This document shows, one piece after another, positions 34,644 through 42,220 of a stretch of 64,000 nucleotides of DNA. Origin of the DNA: Streptomyces sp. HSG2 (lineage in GTDB: Bacteria > Actinomycetota > Actinomycetes > Streptomycetales > Streptomycetaceae); assembly GCF_016598575.1 (NCBI RefSeq), contig NZ_CP066801.1, positions 3,472,001-3,536,000 of the forward strand, given 5' to 3'. The position numbers and the translations under genes are program-made. Numbering within the stretch: position 1 is the stretch's first letter; the number at the start of each line of letters is the position of its first letter. Under the pieces are notes generated by a model. It worked only from the letters and a program-made list of their open reading frames with translations, searched no databases and had not been told where the DNA came from.

Positions 34644-35749
34644 GCCCGCCCACCGGACGTACCGGTTCACCGGACGGCACGCGTCCCCCGGCGGACAGCG
34701 GTACCGCCGCCACCGCCGTGCCCCGGGCCGAGGGGCCGGTGTCCGCCGGCACTTCGGCCGAGGGGGCCGCAGAGTCCGGCTCCGCGGGCGCCGTGCCCTC
34801 CGGGGTCGAGGACGCCCCGGGGCGGCCCCGGCGTGTGGGCTCCACCGGTTGCGGCGAGGGTTCGGCGGTGGCCGGCTCCGGCGCGGTGGAAGGTGCCGCT
34901 CCGCCGCGGTCGGCGGCGCCCGGCTACCGACCGGCGCGGACGCTTCCCCTTCGGGTGGAGGCGGTCCGTCAGCTCAAGAGACGCCGCACCCTGGTGATGG
35001 GCGCGGTGCTCGCCGCTCTGCCCTTCGTCCTGGTGGCCGCCTTCGCGATCGGCGGAGACCCGGGGGGCCGGGGCGACCGGATCACGCTGATGGACACGGC
35101 CACCGCCTCGGGAGCCAACTTCGCCGCGGTGACCCTGTTCGTCTCGGCCGGGTTCCTGCTCGTCATCCCGGTGGCGCTGTTCTGCGGCGACACCGTGGCC
35201 TCCGAGGCGAGCTGGTCCTCGCTGCGCTATCTGCTGGCCGCCCCGGTGCCACGTGCCCGACTGCTGGCCTCCAAGCTGATCGTCGGCCTGGGGTCGAGTC
35301 TTGCCGCCATCGTGCTGCTGCCGTCGGTCGCCCTCGCCGTGGGCACCCTCGCCTACGGCTGGGGTCCCCTGGCGCTCCCCACCGGCGGCTCGCTCGACGC
35401 GGCCACGGCGGTGGGACGGCTCGCCGTCGCCGTCGGCTACGTCCTGGTGTCCCAGCTGGTGACCGCCGGGCTTGCCTTCTGGCTGTCGACCAGGACGGAC
35501 GCGCCGCTGGGGGCGGTCGGTGGCGCCGTGGGCCTGACCATCGTCGGCAATGTGCTCGACGCGGTGACGGCGCTCGGGGACTGGCGTCATTTCCTGCCCG
35601 CGCACTGGCAGTTCGCGTGGGCCGACGCCCTGCAGCCCCGGCCGGAGTGGTCCGGAATGATCCAGGGTTCCGTGCTCTCCTCGACCTATGCCCTGGTGTT
35701 GTTCGCCCTGGCCTTCCGGGGTTTCGCCAGGAAGGACGTCGTGTCCTAG
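34640..35749 (+). CDS. ABC-2 type permease partner of the fusion protein
   Basis: A 369-residue protein. Residues 1 to about 105 are low-complexity (Gly, Ala, Ser, Pro, Glu) and probably disordered on the cytoplasmic side. Then come LRVEAVRQLKRRRTLVMGAVLAALPF and about six membrane segments ending AFRGFARKDVVS, the ABC-2 permease pattern. The ATG at 34640 overlaps the ATPase stop. It should form the transporter with the C-terminal ATPase of the preceding gene. Confidence 0.85.
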   Translation: MSPPTGRTGSPDGTRPPADSGTAATAVPRAEGPVSAGTSAEGAAESGSAGAVPSGVEDAPGRPRRVGSTGCGEGSAVAGSGAVEGAAPPRSAAPGYRPARTLPLRVEAVRQLKRRRTLVMGAVLAALPFVLVAAFAIGGDPGGRGDRITLMDTATASGANFAAVTLFVSAGFLLVIPVALFCGDTVASEASWSSLRYLLAAPVPRARLLASKLIVGLGSSLAAIVLLPSVALAVGTLAYGWGPLALPTGGSLDAATAVGRLAVAVGYVLVSQLVTAGLAFWLSTRTDAPLGAVGGAVGLTIVGNVLDAVTALGDWRHFLPAHWQFAWADALQPRPEWSGMIQGSVLSSTYALVLFALAFRGFARKDVVS

Positions 35750-35845
35750 CGTCGGGCGTCGTCGAGGTCGCGGGCGGCCGCGACGCGGCCCCCGCCGTGT
35801 GCTCGTCCGCCGGGTTCCGCGGGGCCCCGATCCCGGGGCGGACGA

Positions 35846-35888
35846 ACGAGGGGCGGGCCACCGGTGATTCCGGCGACCCGCCCCTCGT
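35846..35888. terminator. Bidirectional terminator
   Basis: A perfect 12-bp stem, 35846-35857 (ACGAGGGGCGGG) with 35877-35888, between the convergent permease and rodlin genes. Confidence 0.85.
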
Positions 35889-35902
35889 CGTGTTCCGCCC
35901 GC

Positions 35903-36295
35903 TCAGCCCTCGGTGTTCGAGGAGAGGATCGAGACGTCCTCCAGCAGGTGGGCCAGCGCGCCGTCCCGCTTGGCCTGGGTGGAGTTCTCGGTGCACTGCT
36001 GGTTCAGGTCGTCCGAGAGAATCGGGATGTCCTGGACCGGGATGAGCGCGCCGGCCGCGACCGGGATGTCCGACACCGCGATGCAGGGCTTGTTGAAGGA
36101 TCCCTGGATGAGGGCCATCTGCGGGCTCATGTGGCCGTACGTGGTGGAGTTGCCGAAGTACTGCTGGGCGCCGTCGCCGTTCGCGACCGTCGGGCCGCTG
36201 TCGTCGCCGATCGCGAGCGCCTGCGGAGCCGCGGCGGCGGAGGCGCCGACGACGGAGGCGGCGATCGCCGTGGTGGCAACAAGCTTCTTGATCAT
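35903..36295 (-). CDS. Rodlin
   Basis: A 130-residue secreted rodlin. The signal peptide ends at [19 protein letters not shown]. Conserved rodlin segments are [33 protein letters not shown] and [20 protein letters not shown], and the two Cys are in the family positions. Rodlins organise chaplin amyloid into the rodlet layer on aerial hyphae and spores. It is divergent from a second rodlin over a 245-nt shared promoter region. Confidence 0.95.
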   Translation of the reverse strand: MIKKLVATTAIAASVVGASAAAAPQALAIGDDSGPTVANGDGAQQYFGNSTTYGHMSPQMALIQGSFNKPCIAVSDIPVAAGALIPVQDIPILSDDLNQQCTENSTQAKRDGALAHLLEDVSILSSNTEG

Positions 36296-36540
36296 TCGCC
36301 AGTCCTTTCAGAGAAACCCCGACCACCGGAGCGCTCTGGACAACTCCACCCCCTGTCCCGGGTTTCTCCCGTTCACTCGGTCGGCCTACGGCGGGGCAGG
36401 TGTGCGAGACCGTCCGGAGGGCACTTTCCCTGGCCCGCGAGGTGCGTGTGGGCCAACCGGGTGAACGCCCGCAACTATTCATCAGGCATCCGGTTGATGA
36501 GGCCGTAGGGCATGCGTCGCTACGAGGAAAGGAAAGCGAA

Positions 36541-36930
36541 GTGCTCAAGAAGGCAATGGTCGGCGCGGCAGCCGCGGCTTCCGTCATCGGAATGTCGGTG
36601 GCGGCTGCTCCGACGGCGCTTGCCGTCGGGGACGACAACGGTCCGACGGTGGCCAACGGCAACAGTGCCACCTCGGCGTTCGGGAACTCGTCGACCAGCG
36701 GTGACATGAGCCCGCAGATGTCACTGGTGGACGGCTCGCTGAACAAGCCGTGCCTCGGTGTCGAGGACGTCAACGCCGCTGTGGTCAACCTCGTTCCGGT
36801 CCAGGACGTGAACGTCCTCTCGGACGACCTGAGCCAGCAGTGCGCCGACAACTCGACCCAGGCCAAGCGCGACGGTGCGCTGTCGCACATCCTGGAGGAC
36901 CTCTCGGTCCTGTCGGCCAACACCGGCTGA
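36541..36930 (+). CDS. Rodlin (second copy)
   Basis: A 129-residue rodlin, clearly paralogous to its divergent neighbour ([66 protein letters not shown]). The GTG at 36541 follows GAGGAAAGGAAAGCGAA. The signal peptide ends at PTALA. It has the same surface role as the first copy. The 245-nt gap between the rodlins (36296-36540) has no ORF and must hold both developmental promoters; I cannot place sigma sites in it. Confidence 0.95.
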   Translation: MLKKAMVGAAAAASVIGMSVAAAPTALAVGDDNGPTVANGNSATSAFGNSSTSGDMSPQMSLVDGSLNKPCLGVEDVNAAVVNLVPVQDVNVLSDDLSQQCADNSTQAKRDGALSHILEDLSVLSANTG

Positions 36931-37210
36931 TCAGGCCTCCGCTCGCTTTGGGGGGTCCGCCCGAGATCCTCGTCGACGGCCGAGGTCGTCGCGTCAGGGT
37001 CGGGCGGACCATCGCCAGCGCTCTGATGGACGCACGGCAATCGAACGGACTTCCGGGGCATTCGAGTGAAGTTCCCGAAGGTGCCCGTTCCACGGTTGCT
37101 TCGGTGGTCATTTCCTCGTTTGCAGGCCGCAGGTCATGGTGCGAGCCCCAAAGCTGTGCTCGCTCGGCTTCGGCCGGCATTCGGACATGACCGCGAAGAA
37201 GGGAAAGTTC

Positions 37211-37438
37211 ATGAAGAAGAGCGCTGCTGTCGTCGCGGGCGCGATCATGGCACTGGGCATGGCGTCCCCGGCCTTCGCCGACGCAGGTGCCGAGGGTTCC
37301 GCTGTGGGGTCCCCGGGTGTCCTGTCCGGCAACGTCATCCAGATCCCCGTGCACGTTCCCGTCAACGCGTGCGGGAACTCGGTGAACGTCATCGGCTTGC
37401 TCAACCCGGCGTTCGGCAACACCTGCGTCAACGGCTGA
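37211..37438 (+). CDS. Short chaplin (ChpH-like, two Cys)
   Basis: A 75-residue short chaplin. The signal peptide ends at ASPAFA|DAGAEG, followed by one chaplin domain: SPGVLSGNVIQIPVHVPVNA, then CGNSVNVIGLLNPAFGNTC. The Cys pair fits the disulphide-bearing class (ChpD-H except ChpE). Secreted chaplins assemble into amyloid that lets hyphae leave the aqueous medium. It lies 280 nt after the rodlin, with its own ribosome site GAAGGGAAAG. A terminator with a U-run follows. Confidence 0.95.
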   Translation: MKKSAAVVAGAIMALGMASPAFADAGAEGSAVGSPGVLSGNVIQIPVHVPVNACGNSVNVIGLLNPAFGNTCVNG

Positions 37439-37473
37439 CGCCGTCCGCGCACCAGCCGTACGGCTGCGTCACG

Positions 37474-37514
37474 GCCGGCCCCGGCCAACTCGTTTGGTAC
37501 CGGGGCCGGCTTTT
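37474..37514 (+). terminator. Intrinsic terminator of short chaplin gene
   Basis: An 11-bp stem, 37474-37484 (GCCGGCCCCGG) with 37500-37510, directly followed by TTTT. One of the few classic U-tailed terminators in the window. Confidence 0.9.
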
Positions 37515-37544
37515 CCCACTTCTTCAGGCAGGAGAACAACGACA

Positions 37545-38255
37545 GTGCGACAGACTCTGAGCAGGGGGGCGGTCGTGGCAGCCGCCGCGACCGGCGTCCT
37601 TTCCCTGTGCGGCAGCCCGGCGATGGCCGACGCGCAGGCGGAAGGAGGAGCCGCGAACTCCCCGGGCGTCCTGTCAGGCAACACCGTGCAGGCCCCGGTC
37701 CACGTTCCGGTCAACGCCTGCGGCAACACCGTCAACGTGGCCGCCGCGCTGAACCCGGCGTTCGGCAACACCTGCGCCAACATCTCCGGCGGCGCCGACG
37801 GCTCGACCGCCTCCGGTGCCTCCGCCGAGGCGATCACCGAGGGCTCGCCCGGCGTGCTCTCCGGGAACACCGTGCAGGCACCGATCGACGTTCCGGTGAA
37901 CGCCTGCGGCAACAGCGTGAACGTGGTCGGCGCGTTGAACCCCGCCTTCGGGAACTCCTGCGAGAACGTCGAGGGGACGCCGACCACCACGACCACCACC
38001 GTCGAGGAGGAGCCGACGCCTCTGGAGGAGACGGCGGAGCCCCTGGAGGGGACCCCGGAGCCCGTCGAGGAGCCCGCCGAGACGCCGGTGACCGTCACCG
38101 ACGGTCCGCAGACCATGCAGGAGAGCGAGCCCCAGCCCGCTCTCGCCGAGACCGGCTCCATGGAGGAGGCCGGTGGCATCGCGGCCGCCGGCGCGGCGAT
38201 GGTCGCGGCCGGCGCGATGCTCTACCGCCGCTCCCGGGCGACCGCTCGCGGCTGA
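37545..38255 (+). CDS. Long chaplin with two chaplin domains and sortase signal
   Basis: A 236-residue long chaplin of the ChpA/B/C class. The signal peptide ends near SPAMA|DAQAEGG. Two chaplin domains follow (SPGVLSGNTVQAPVHVPVNA... and SPGVLSGNTVQAPIDVPVNA..., each with a Cys pair). Then a Thr/Glu/Pro-rich wall-spanning stalk (TPTTTTTTVEEEPTP) leads to LAETGS, a hydrophobic segment and RRSRATARG, a sortase E-type signal. It should be covalently wall-anchored and nucleate short chaplins. The GTG at 37545 has GCAGGAGAAC upstream. Confidence 0.95.
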   Translation: MRQTLSRGAVVAAAATGVLSLCGSPAMADAQAEGGAANSPGVLSGNTVQAPVHVPVNACGNTVNVAAALNPAFGNTCANISGGADGSTASGASAEAITEGSPGVLSGNTVQAPIDVPVNACGNSVNVVGALNPAFGNSCENVEGTPTTTTTTVEEEPTPLEETAEPLEGTPEPVEEPAETPVTVTDGPQTMQESEPQPALAETGSMEEAGGIAAAGAAMVAAGAMLYRRSRATARG

Positions 38256-38268
38256 TCTCTCGCACCTC

Positions 38269-38306
38269 GGGGTGCCGTCCCGCGCGATCGGCGGGGCGGC
38301 ACCCCG
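38269..38306 (+). terminator. Terminator of long chaplin gene
   Basis: At least 10 bp, CGGGGTGCCG near 38269-38278 with CGGCACCCCG at 38297-38306. The remaining 38307-38650 is gene-free and should include the promoter of the next chaplin gene; nothing else is seen. Confidence 0.75.
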
Positions 38307-38650
38307 CGCGCGCGTTCCCGCGGCGCGTCGGCCGTCGTCCCCGTCCCTCCCTCGCCGGGTGTCTCGTCGGCCTCGCGGGCCCGAGGCAGGCCCCCTGGGG
38401 CTTCCGCACGCCCCCGTGTCCTCGGGACCCACTCCATCCGGCCGCCGGGGCGAGTCGTCCGGCTCGCCGCGCGGCCGGACGCCCCGGCGGTGTGCGTCCG
38501 AGGCCGCGGCGCGTCCTGTCCGGGGGCGCTTCGCAGGCCATGACCTGGCACATCACCCGTTCGGCGGCACAACTCCCGTGGCCACGGTGCGTTGACACTG
38601 CGCCGGGCATTCGCCCGGATGTTGTATCCAACTTCAAGGAGCATTTCTCG

Positions 38651-38890
38651 ATGTCGCGTATCGCGAAGGGCCTGGCCCTGACCTCTGTCGCCGCTGCCGC
38701 TGTGACGGGCGCCGCCGGTGTCGCCGCTGCCGACAGCGGCGCGCAGGCCGCCGCCGCCAACTCCCCCGGCGTGCTGTCGGGCAACGTGGTCCAGGTTCCG
38801 GTCCACGTTCCGGTCAACCTCTGCGGAAACTCGGTCGACGTCGTCGGTCTGCTGAACCCGGCCTTCGGCAACCAGTGCGGGAACCTCTGA
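38651..38890 (+). CDS. Short chaplin (two Cys)
   Basis: A 79-residue short chaplin. The signal peptide ends at AGVAAA|DSGAQ, and the domain SPGVLSGNVVQVPVHVPVNL with CGNSVDVVGLLNPAFGNQC has the usual Cys pair. The ATG at 38651 follows AAGGAGCATTTCTCG. Own promoter region and terminator. Function as for other secreted chaplins. Confidence 0.95.
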   Translation: MSRIAKGLALTSVAAAAVTGAAGVAAADSGAQAAAANSPGVLSGNVVQVPVHVPVNLCGNSVDVVGLLNPAFGNQCGNL

Positions 38891-38926
38891 GTCGTCCGCG
38901 CCTGACGTCGGCTCCGTGCCCGTACC

Positions 38927-38963
38927 GGCCGTCCGCTCGTGGTTCCTCCGCGAGCGGGCGGCC
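38927..38963 (+). terminator. Terminator of second short chaplin gene
   Basis: A 13-bp stem with one G-U, 38927-38939 with 38951-38963. The following 260 nt to 39225 hold no gene. Confidence 0.8.
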
Positions 38964-39225
38964 GGTCCGTCGTGGGCGTCCGTCACGGGCCACCGTGGCC
39001 CCGGGGCGCGTCCGTGTGGGTGCCTCGGGCGGAGGAAGCCGCCCCGGACGGAGGACGTGGGCCAAGACGACCCGTACAGCCGTCGATGCCCACGCTGAGC
39101 AGGGCCGCCCCCCCTCCGAGTCGTGGCGTCGGGCGGTCGTGGGGAGATCCGCCGGGTTGCGGGAGCGGATGACCGACAAGACGGTGGCGGCATCCGTTCT
39201 GACGACTCCGCGAAGGGAACCCCCC

Positions 39226-39813
39226 ATGCGTCTGCCCGCACGGCCACTCGCCACCTCCGTACTCTGCGCCGGCATGCTGCTCGGCATCTCCGGGCCCACG
39301 GCCCTGGCGGTCGACGGCGGGCTCGCCGAGCAGCGCACCGTCACGGCGTCCTCGGTCGCCCTCCCCGCGGACGATCAGAGCGACATCCTCGCCACCGCCG
39401 CGGCCCTGGTGGAGGCCTTCACCGCGGCCGACCAAGGCGGACTCTCCAGCGCCGAGGCGGCGGAGTTGAACGCGCTCGCCGCCGAGACCCTGGTCGAGGC
39501 ACAGGGCACGGACGCGGACCCGGAGACCCTGGTCGTGCTCTCCGAGCCGCCCGCCCTGTCCTCGACCGGCGCCGCCGGACCCGTCACACTCCCGGCCTCT
39601 CTCGACGACGCCTCCCTCACCATGGTCGACCCTCAGGTCGCCCTTGAGCAGGCGGTCGCCGCCCTGGTGGCGGCCATCGCGTCCGGAGACCCCGAGCAGG
39701 TGGCCATGGCCGTCCAAGCCGTGGTGGCCGCGCTGCAGAACCTCATCGACTCCTCCGGTGGGGGTCTTCCCGTCGCCGGGACCATGGCGACGTCCGTGCT
39801 GCCGATCAACTGA
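39226..39813 (+). CDS. Secreted alanine-rich protein of unknown function
   Basis: A 195-residue protein with a signal peptide (MLLGISGPTALA|VDGGL). The mature part is Ala/Val/Leu-rich and predicted helical, with two related stretches, DILATAAALVEAFTAADQGG and ALVAAIASGDPEQVAMAVQA, that could be a duplicated helical unit. No Cys. It has AAGGGAACC before the ATG. No known domain is recognised. Its place between chaplin genes and another small secreted protein suggests a cell-surface role in development, which is inference. Confidence 0.65.
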   Translation: MRLPARPLATSVLCAGMLLGISGPTALAVDGGLAEQRTVTASSVALPADDQSDILATAAALVEAFTAADQGGLSSAEAAELNALAAETLVEAQGTDADPETLVVLSEPPALSSTGAAGPVTLPASLDDASLTMVDPQVALEQAVAALVAAIASGDPEQVAMAVQAVVAALQNLIDSSGGGLPVAGTMATSVLPIN

Positions 39814-39866
39814 CGGCTCGCCTTCCCGGTCCGAGCGGACCGTAGCCGGCGGGTCCGACCGCCTCT

Positions 39867-39898
39867 TCACGCCCCCGCGCTCCGGTGCGGGGGCGTGA
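39867..39898 (+). terminator. Terminator after secreted Ala-rich protein gene
   Basis: A perfect 12-bp stem, TCACGCCCCCGC (39867-39878) with 39887-39898, 8-nt loop. Confidence 0.85.
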
Positions 39899-40041
39899 CT
39901 CCGTCTGTCGTCCGCGTGGGCGCGATGCCGTGGCGGACGTGTGGACGATCCCCACCGGTGGGTTTCCCACCTCACCGGGCCTCGTTAGGCACTGCGCCAA
40001 CCCCGACCCGGGCGCCCGGGTCGCCGAGAACGAGGAGCACC

Positions 40042-40323
40042 ATGAAATCCCTGAAGGCCGCAGCCGTCGTCGCCGGATCGCTCGCCGTCGCCGGAGGAAT
40101 CGCCGCGCCCGCGAGCGCGCAGGACACCGCGGACCTCGCGCCGACCAGCCTCAACGGCGCCTTCAACTCGCTGACCAAGGGGCCCATCGACATCATGCCG
40201 CTGCGTCAGCAGTCGGACGCCCTCGACACCGAGAAGGCCGGATCGCCCCTGCACACCGTCACGGGCGCGACCGACCGGCTGAACGCCGGCGGCCTGCTCG
40301 GCGGCCTTCCGCTGGGTGGCTGA
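40042..40323 (+). CDS. Small secreted protein, unknown
   Basis: A 93-residue protein. The signal peptide ends at APASA|QDTADL. The mature 66 residues include LNGAFNSLTKGPIDIMPLRQ and end with the hydrophobic GGLLGGLPLGG. The start has AACGAGGAGCACC. I think similar short proteins are found across Streptomyces, but no function is known to me. A strong terminator follows, so it is monocistronic. Confidence 0.7.
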   Translation: MKSLKAAAVVAGSLAVAGGIAAPASAQDTADLAPTSLNGAFNSLTKGPIDIMPLRQQSDALDTEKAGSPLHTVTGATDRLNAGGLLGGLPLGG

Positions 40324-40341
40324 CGCCCGGGGCTGACGGAA

Positions 40342-40375
40342 GCCCGCCCAGGGCATCGGACTGTCCTGGGCGGGC
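40342..40375 (+). terminator. Terminator after small secreted protein gene
   Basis: A perfect 11-bp stem, GCCCGCCCAGG (40342-40352) with 40365-40375. Confidence 0.85.
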
Positions 40376-40801
40376 GGGGAGGGACGGGGCGGCCGGCCCG
40401 GCGGGGCCGTGGGTCGGCCCCTCCGGCGGGCGGGGCCTGTCCCGGGAGAGGGGTGGCTCGGCCGCTCCAGGTCAAGGTCGAGGAAGATCCGAGCCCCTTG
40501 TGTGATGTTCATCGCAGCGCCGGGAGTTTGGTGCTGATTGGGTAGTCGATGACTGGTCATGACGTGATCAGTAGATTCGTCGGATACGGCCTGGTCGCCT
40601 CGCTCCGTACGGGCCGTGATCGCCGCGATGACGAGTCGATCGGGCCCCCGCGCCGCCCGAGGTTTCGACCGAATCCCGCCCCGCCGCCGCGGGGTCCGAG
40701 GAGAGAGAGGGTGGGCCACCTCGTCGCGGGGACGGAGGTCGATCGCCATACACGGCAATGCTGACGAGGAAGACGGCCTCACCGGTCGTGGCGAGGTCGA
40801 C
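40376..40801. promoter_or_regulatory. Upstream region of LuxR-peptide-ABC operon
   Basis: A 426-nt region before the LuxR-type gene. It includes an AT-richer segment around 40500-40580, a candidate promoter area. An in-frame extension of the LuxR gene back to ATG 40628 crosses it, but reads as Arg-rich, shadow-like protein. Confidence 0.35.
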
Positions 40802-41107
40802 GTGCCGTCGTGGGTGCGCGAGGCGGACCTTTCCCTTCTGAGCAAGCGCGAACTACAGGTGCTGGCCGCGCTCGGGGAATGCCAGTCGAACACGGCCATC
40901 GCGCGCCGTCTCTTCATTACCGAGAGAACGGTGAAGAAGCACGTCGCGAGCGTCTTCCGCAAACTGCGTGTGGCCTGTCGAACACAGGCGGCCGTCATCG
41001 CGATACTCAAGGGTCGCGCGGTGCAGCGGGGTGTCCTTTCGGACACTGTTGGCGATGTCGGGCGCATGGCATCTTCGGACGTGTCGCGATCACGTCGAAC
41101 GGAGTGA
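40802..41107 (+). CDS. LuxR/GerE-type DNA-binding protein without receiver domain
   Basis: About 101 residues. The GerE HTH spans LSKRELQVLAALGECQSNTA through ITERTVKKHVASVFRKLRVA. No receiver or ligand domain is present. GTG 40802 was chosen (GCGAGGTCGAC before it, recognisable protein from there); ATG 40628 or 40616 would add about 60 Arg-rich residues. Its stop lies inside the ribosome site of the following peptide gene, so the two are likely cotranscribed. It is probably the pathway-specific activator of the operon. Confidence 0.75.
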   Translation: MPSWVREADLSLLSKRELQVLAALGECQSNTAIARRLFITERTVKKHVASVFRKLRVACRTQAAVIAILKGRAVQRGVLSDTVGDVGRMASSDVSRSRRTE

Positions 41108-41114
41108 GAAGTTC

Positions 41115-41381
41115 ATGTCCGGCAACACCCTGGTGCCTCGATCCCTCGTCTATGCCCGTCACGTCGGCACGCGTGCGGTCGACTCGGTCAGTACGCGGAT
41201 CGACAGGGGGCTTGTCCGCTACGACGCCTGGTTCTTGGTGTTCACCGCGGTGATCCTCGCGTTGGGCGCCACCATCATCTCCGGATTGGCCATCTGGTGC
41301 GTGGTGAAGCAGAACAAGTCGTTCACCGGAAACTGGGCGTTCAAGGATTTCGGGCTCAAGGTGCGGTTCGAGTGCAAGTGA
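41115..41381 (+). CDS. 88-residue single-pass membrane peptide, candidate precursor or signal
   Basis: The N-terminal about 40 residues are basic (MSGNTLVPRSLVYARHVGTR). One membrane helix covers about residues 42-66 (WFLVFTAVILALGATIISGL and onward). The about 20-residue tail reads KSFTGNWAFKDFGLKVRFEC and a final Lys. By the positive-inside rule the tail is outside. GGAGTGAG at 41100 overlaps the LuxR stop. It is followed by ABC and M50-like protease genes, as in peptide-processing loci. No family is recognised. Substrate, toxin or signal roles are all possible; precursor status is inference. Confidence 0.7.
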   Translation: MSGNTLVPRSLVYARHVGTRAVDSVSTRIDRGLVRYDAWFLVFTAVILALGATIISGLAIWCVVKQNKSFTGNWAFKDFGLKVRFECK

Positions 41382-41503
41382 CGTCCCCCGGCTACTAGTC
41401 GTCGGGCGACATGCCCGCACGGTGTCCAGGCGCGCCCCGTGGCCGAGCCGGTCCGCCTGGACGCCGCCCCCGTGGGCCGACTCGGCAAAGGATCGATGCG
41501 ACA

Positions 41504-42220
41504 GTGACGCTTCTGGACGTCAACGACGTCAGCTATTCCTACGACGGCATCGTCAACGTCCTCCTGGACGTGTCCCTCACCGTGGAGGAGGGCTCGATCG
41601 TCGGTCTTGTGGGGCCCAACGGCTCCGGCAAGTCGACCCTGATCAAGAACATCTTCGATCTGGTGCGTCTCCAGACGGGGTCCGTTCGGCTCGGCGGGTA
41701 CGAACACACTCGACCGGAGGCCAAGAAGGCGGCCATGTACCTGTCCGGGAACGACTACCTCCCCGAGTTCCTGACCGCCCGTGAGTACGTCTCCATGATG
41801 GGCCGACTCTTCGATGTCGACATCGACCACGACGCGGGCCTTTCCCTGTTCCGGCGTTTCTCGATGGACGGCCGCTACGACCACCTCGTCGCGGACTACT
41901 CCCATGGCATGCGCAAGAAGACACAACTCGTCTCCTCCCTCGTCGTCCGCCGGCCGCTGACCGTGGTCGACGAGACGCTCAACGGAATCGACCTGGAGGC
42001 GCTCCAACTCTGCGAGGAGGAGTTCCGACGGGTGCGCGAGGAGGGCCGCTCCGTACTGCTGTGCACGCACGACTTCGCAGTCCTGGAACGCCTGGCCGAC
42101 CGCACCGTCTTCCTCGACCTGGGGAACGTGGTGTACGACGCGCCGACACCCGAACTGATCGCGGACCACGGTTCCCTTTCCGCCATGGTGTTCGACTACC
42201 TTGAGTCGAAGTCGCGATGA
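41504..42220 (+). CDS. ABC transporter ATPase of peptide operon
   Basis: A 238-residue ATPase: Walker A GPNGSGKST, Q-loop region MYLSGNDYLPEFLTAREYVS, an unusual signature DYSHGMRKK in place of LSGGQ, Walker B LTVVDETLNGID and switch LCTHDF. This pattern fits ABC-2-type exporters of the SkfE/YydI/EcsA kind. The GTG at 41504 has AAAGGATC upstream. It overlaps the permease by 4 nt. It is likely to export or extract the neighbouring peptide, or to confer immunity to it. Confidence 0.85.
   Translation: MTLLDVNDVSYSYDGIVNVLLDVSLTVEEGSIVGLVGPNGSGKSTLIKNIFDLVRLQTGSVRLGGYEHTRPEAKKAAMYLSGNDYLPEFLTAREYVSMMGRLFDVDIDHDAGLSLFRRFSMDGRYDHLVADYSHGMRKKTQLVSSLVVRRPLTVVDETLNGIDLEALQLCEEEFRRVREEGRSVLLCTHDFAVLERLADRTVFLDLGNVVYDAPTPELIADHGSLSAMVFDYLESKSR

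Noticed and set aside
40616..40801. N-terminal extension of the LuxR-type protein
   Set aside because: Arg-rich and without domain similarity; a GTG with upstream GAGGT is closer to the HTH. Not excluded.
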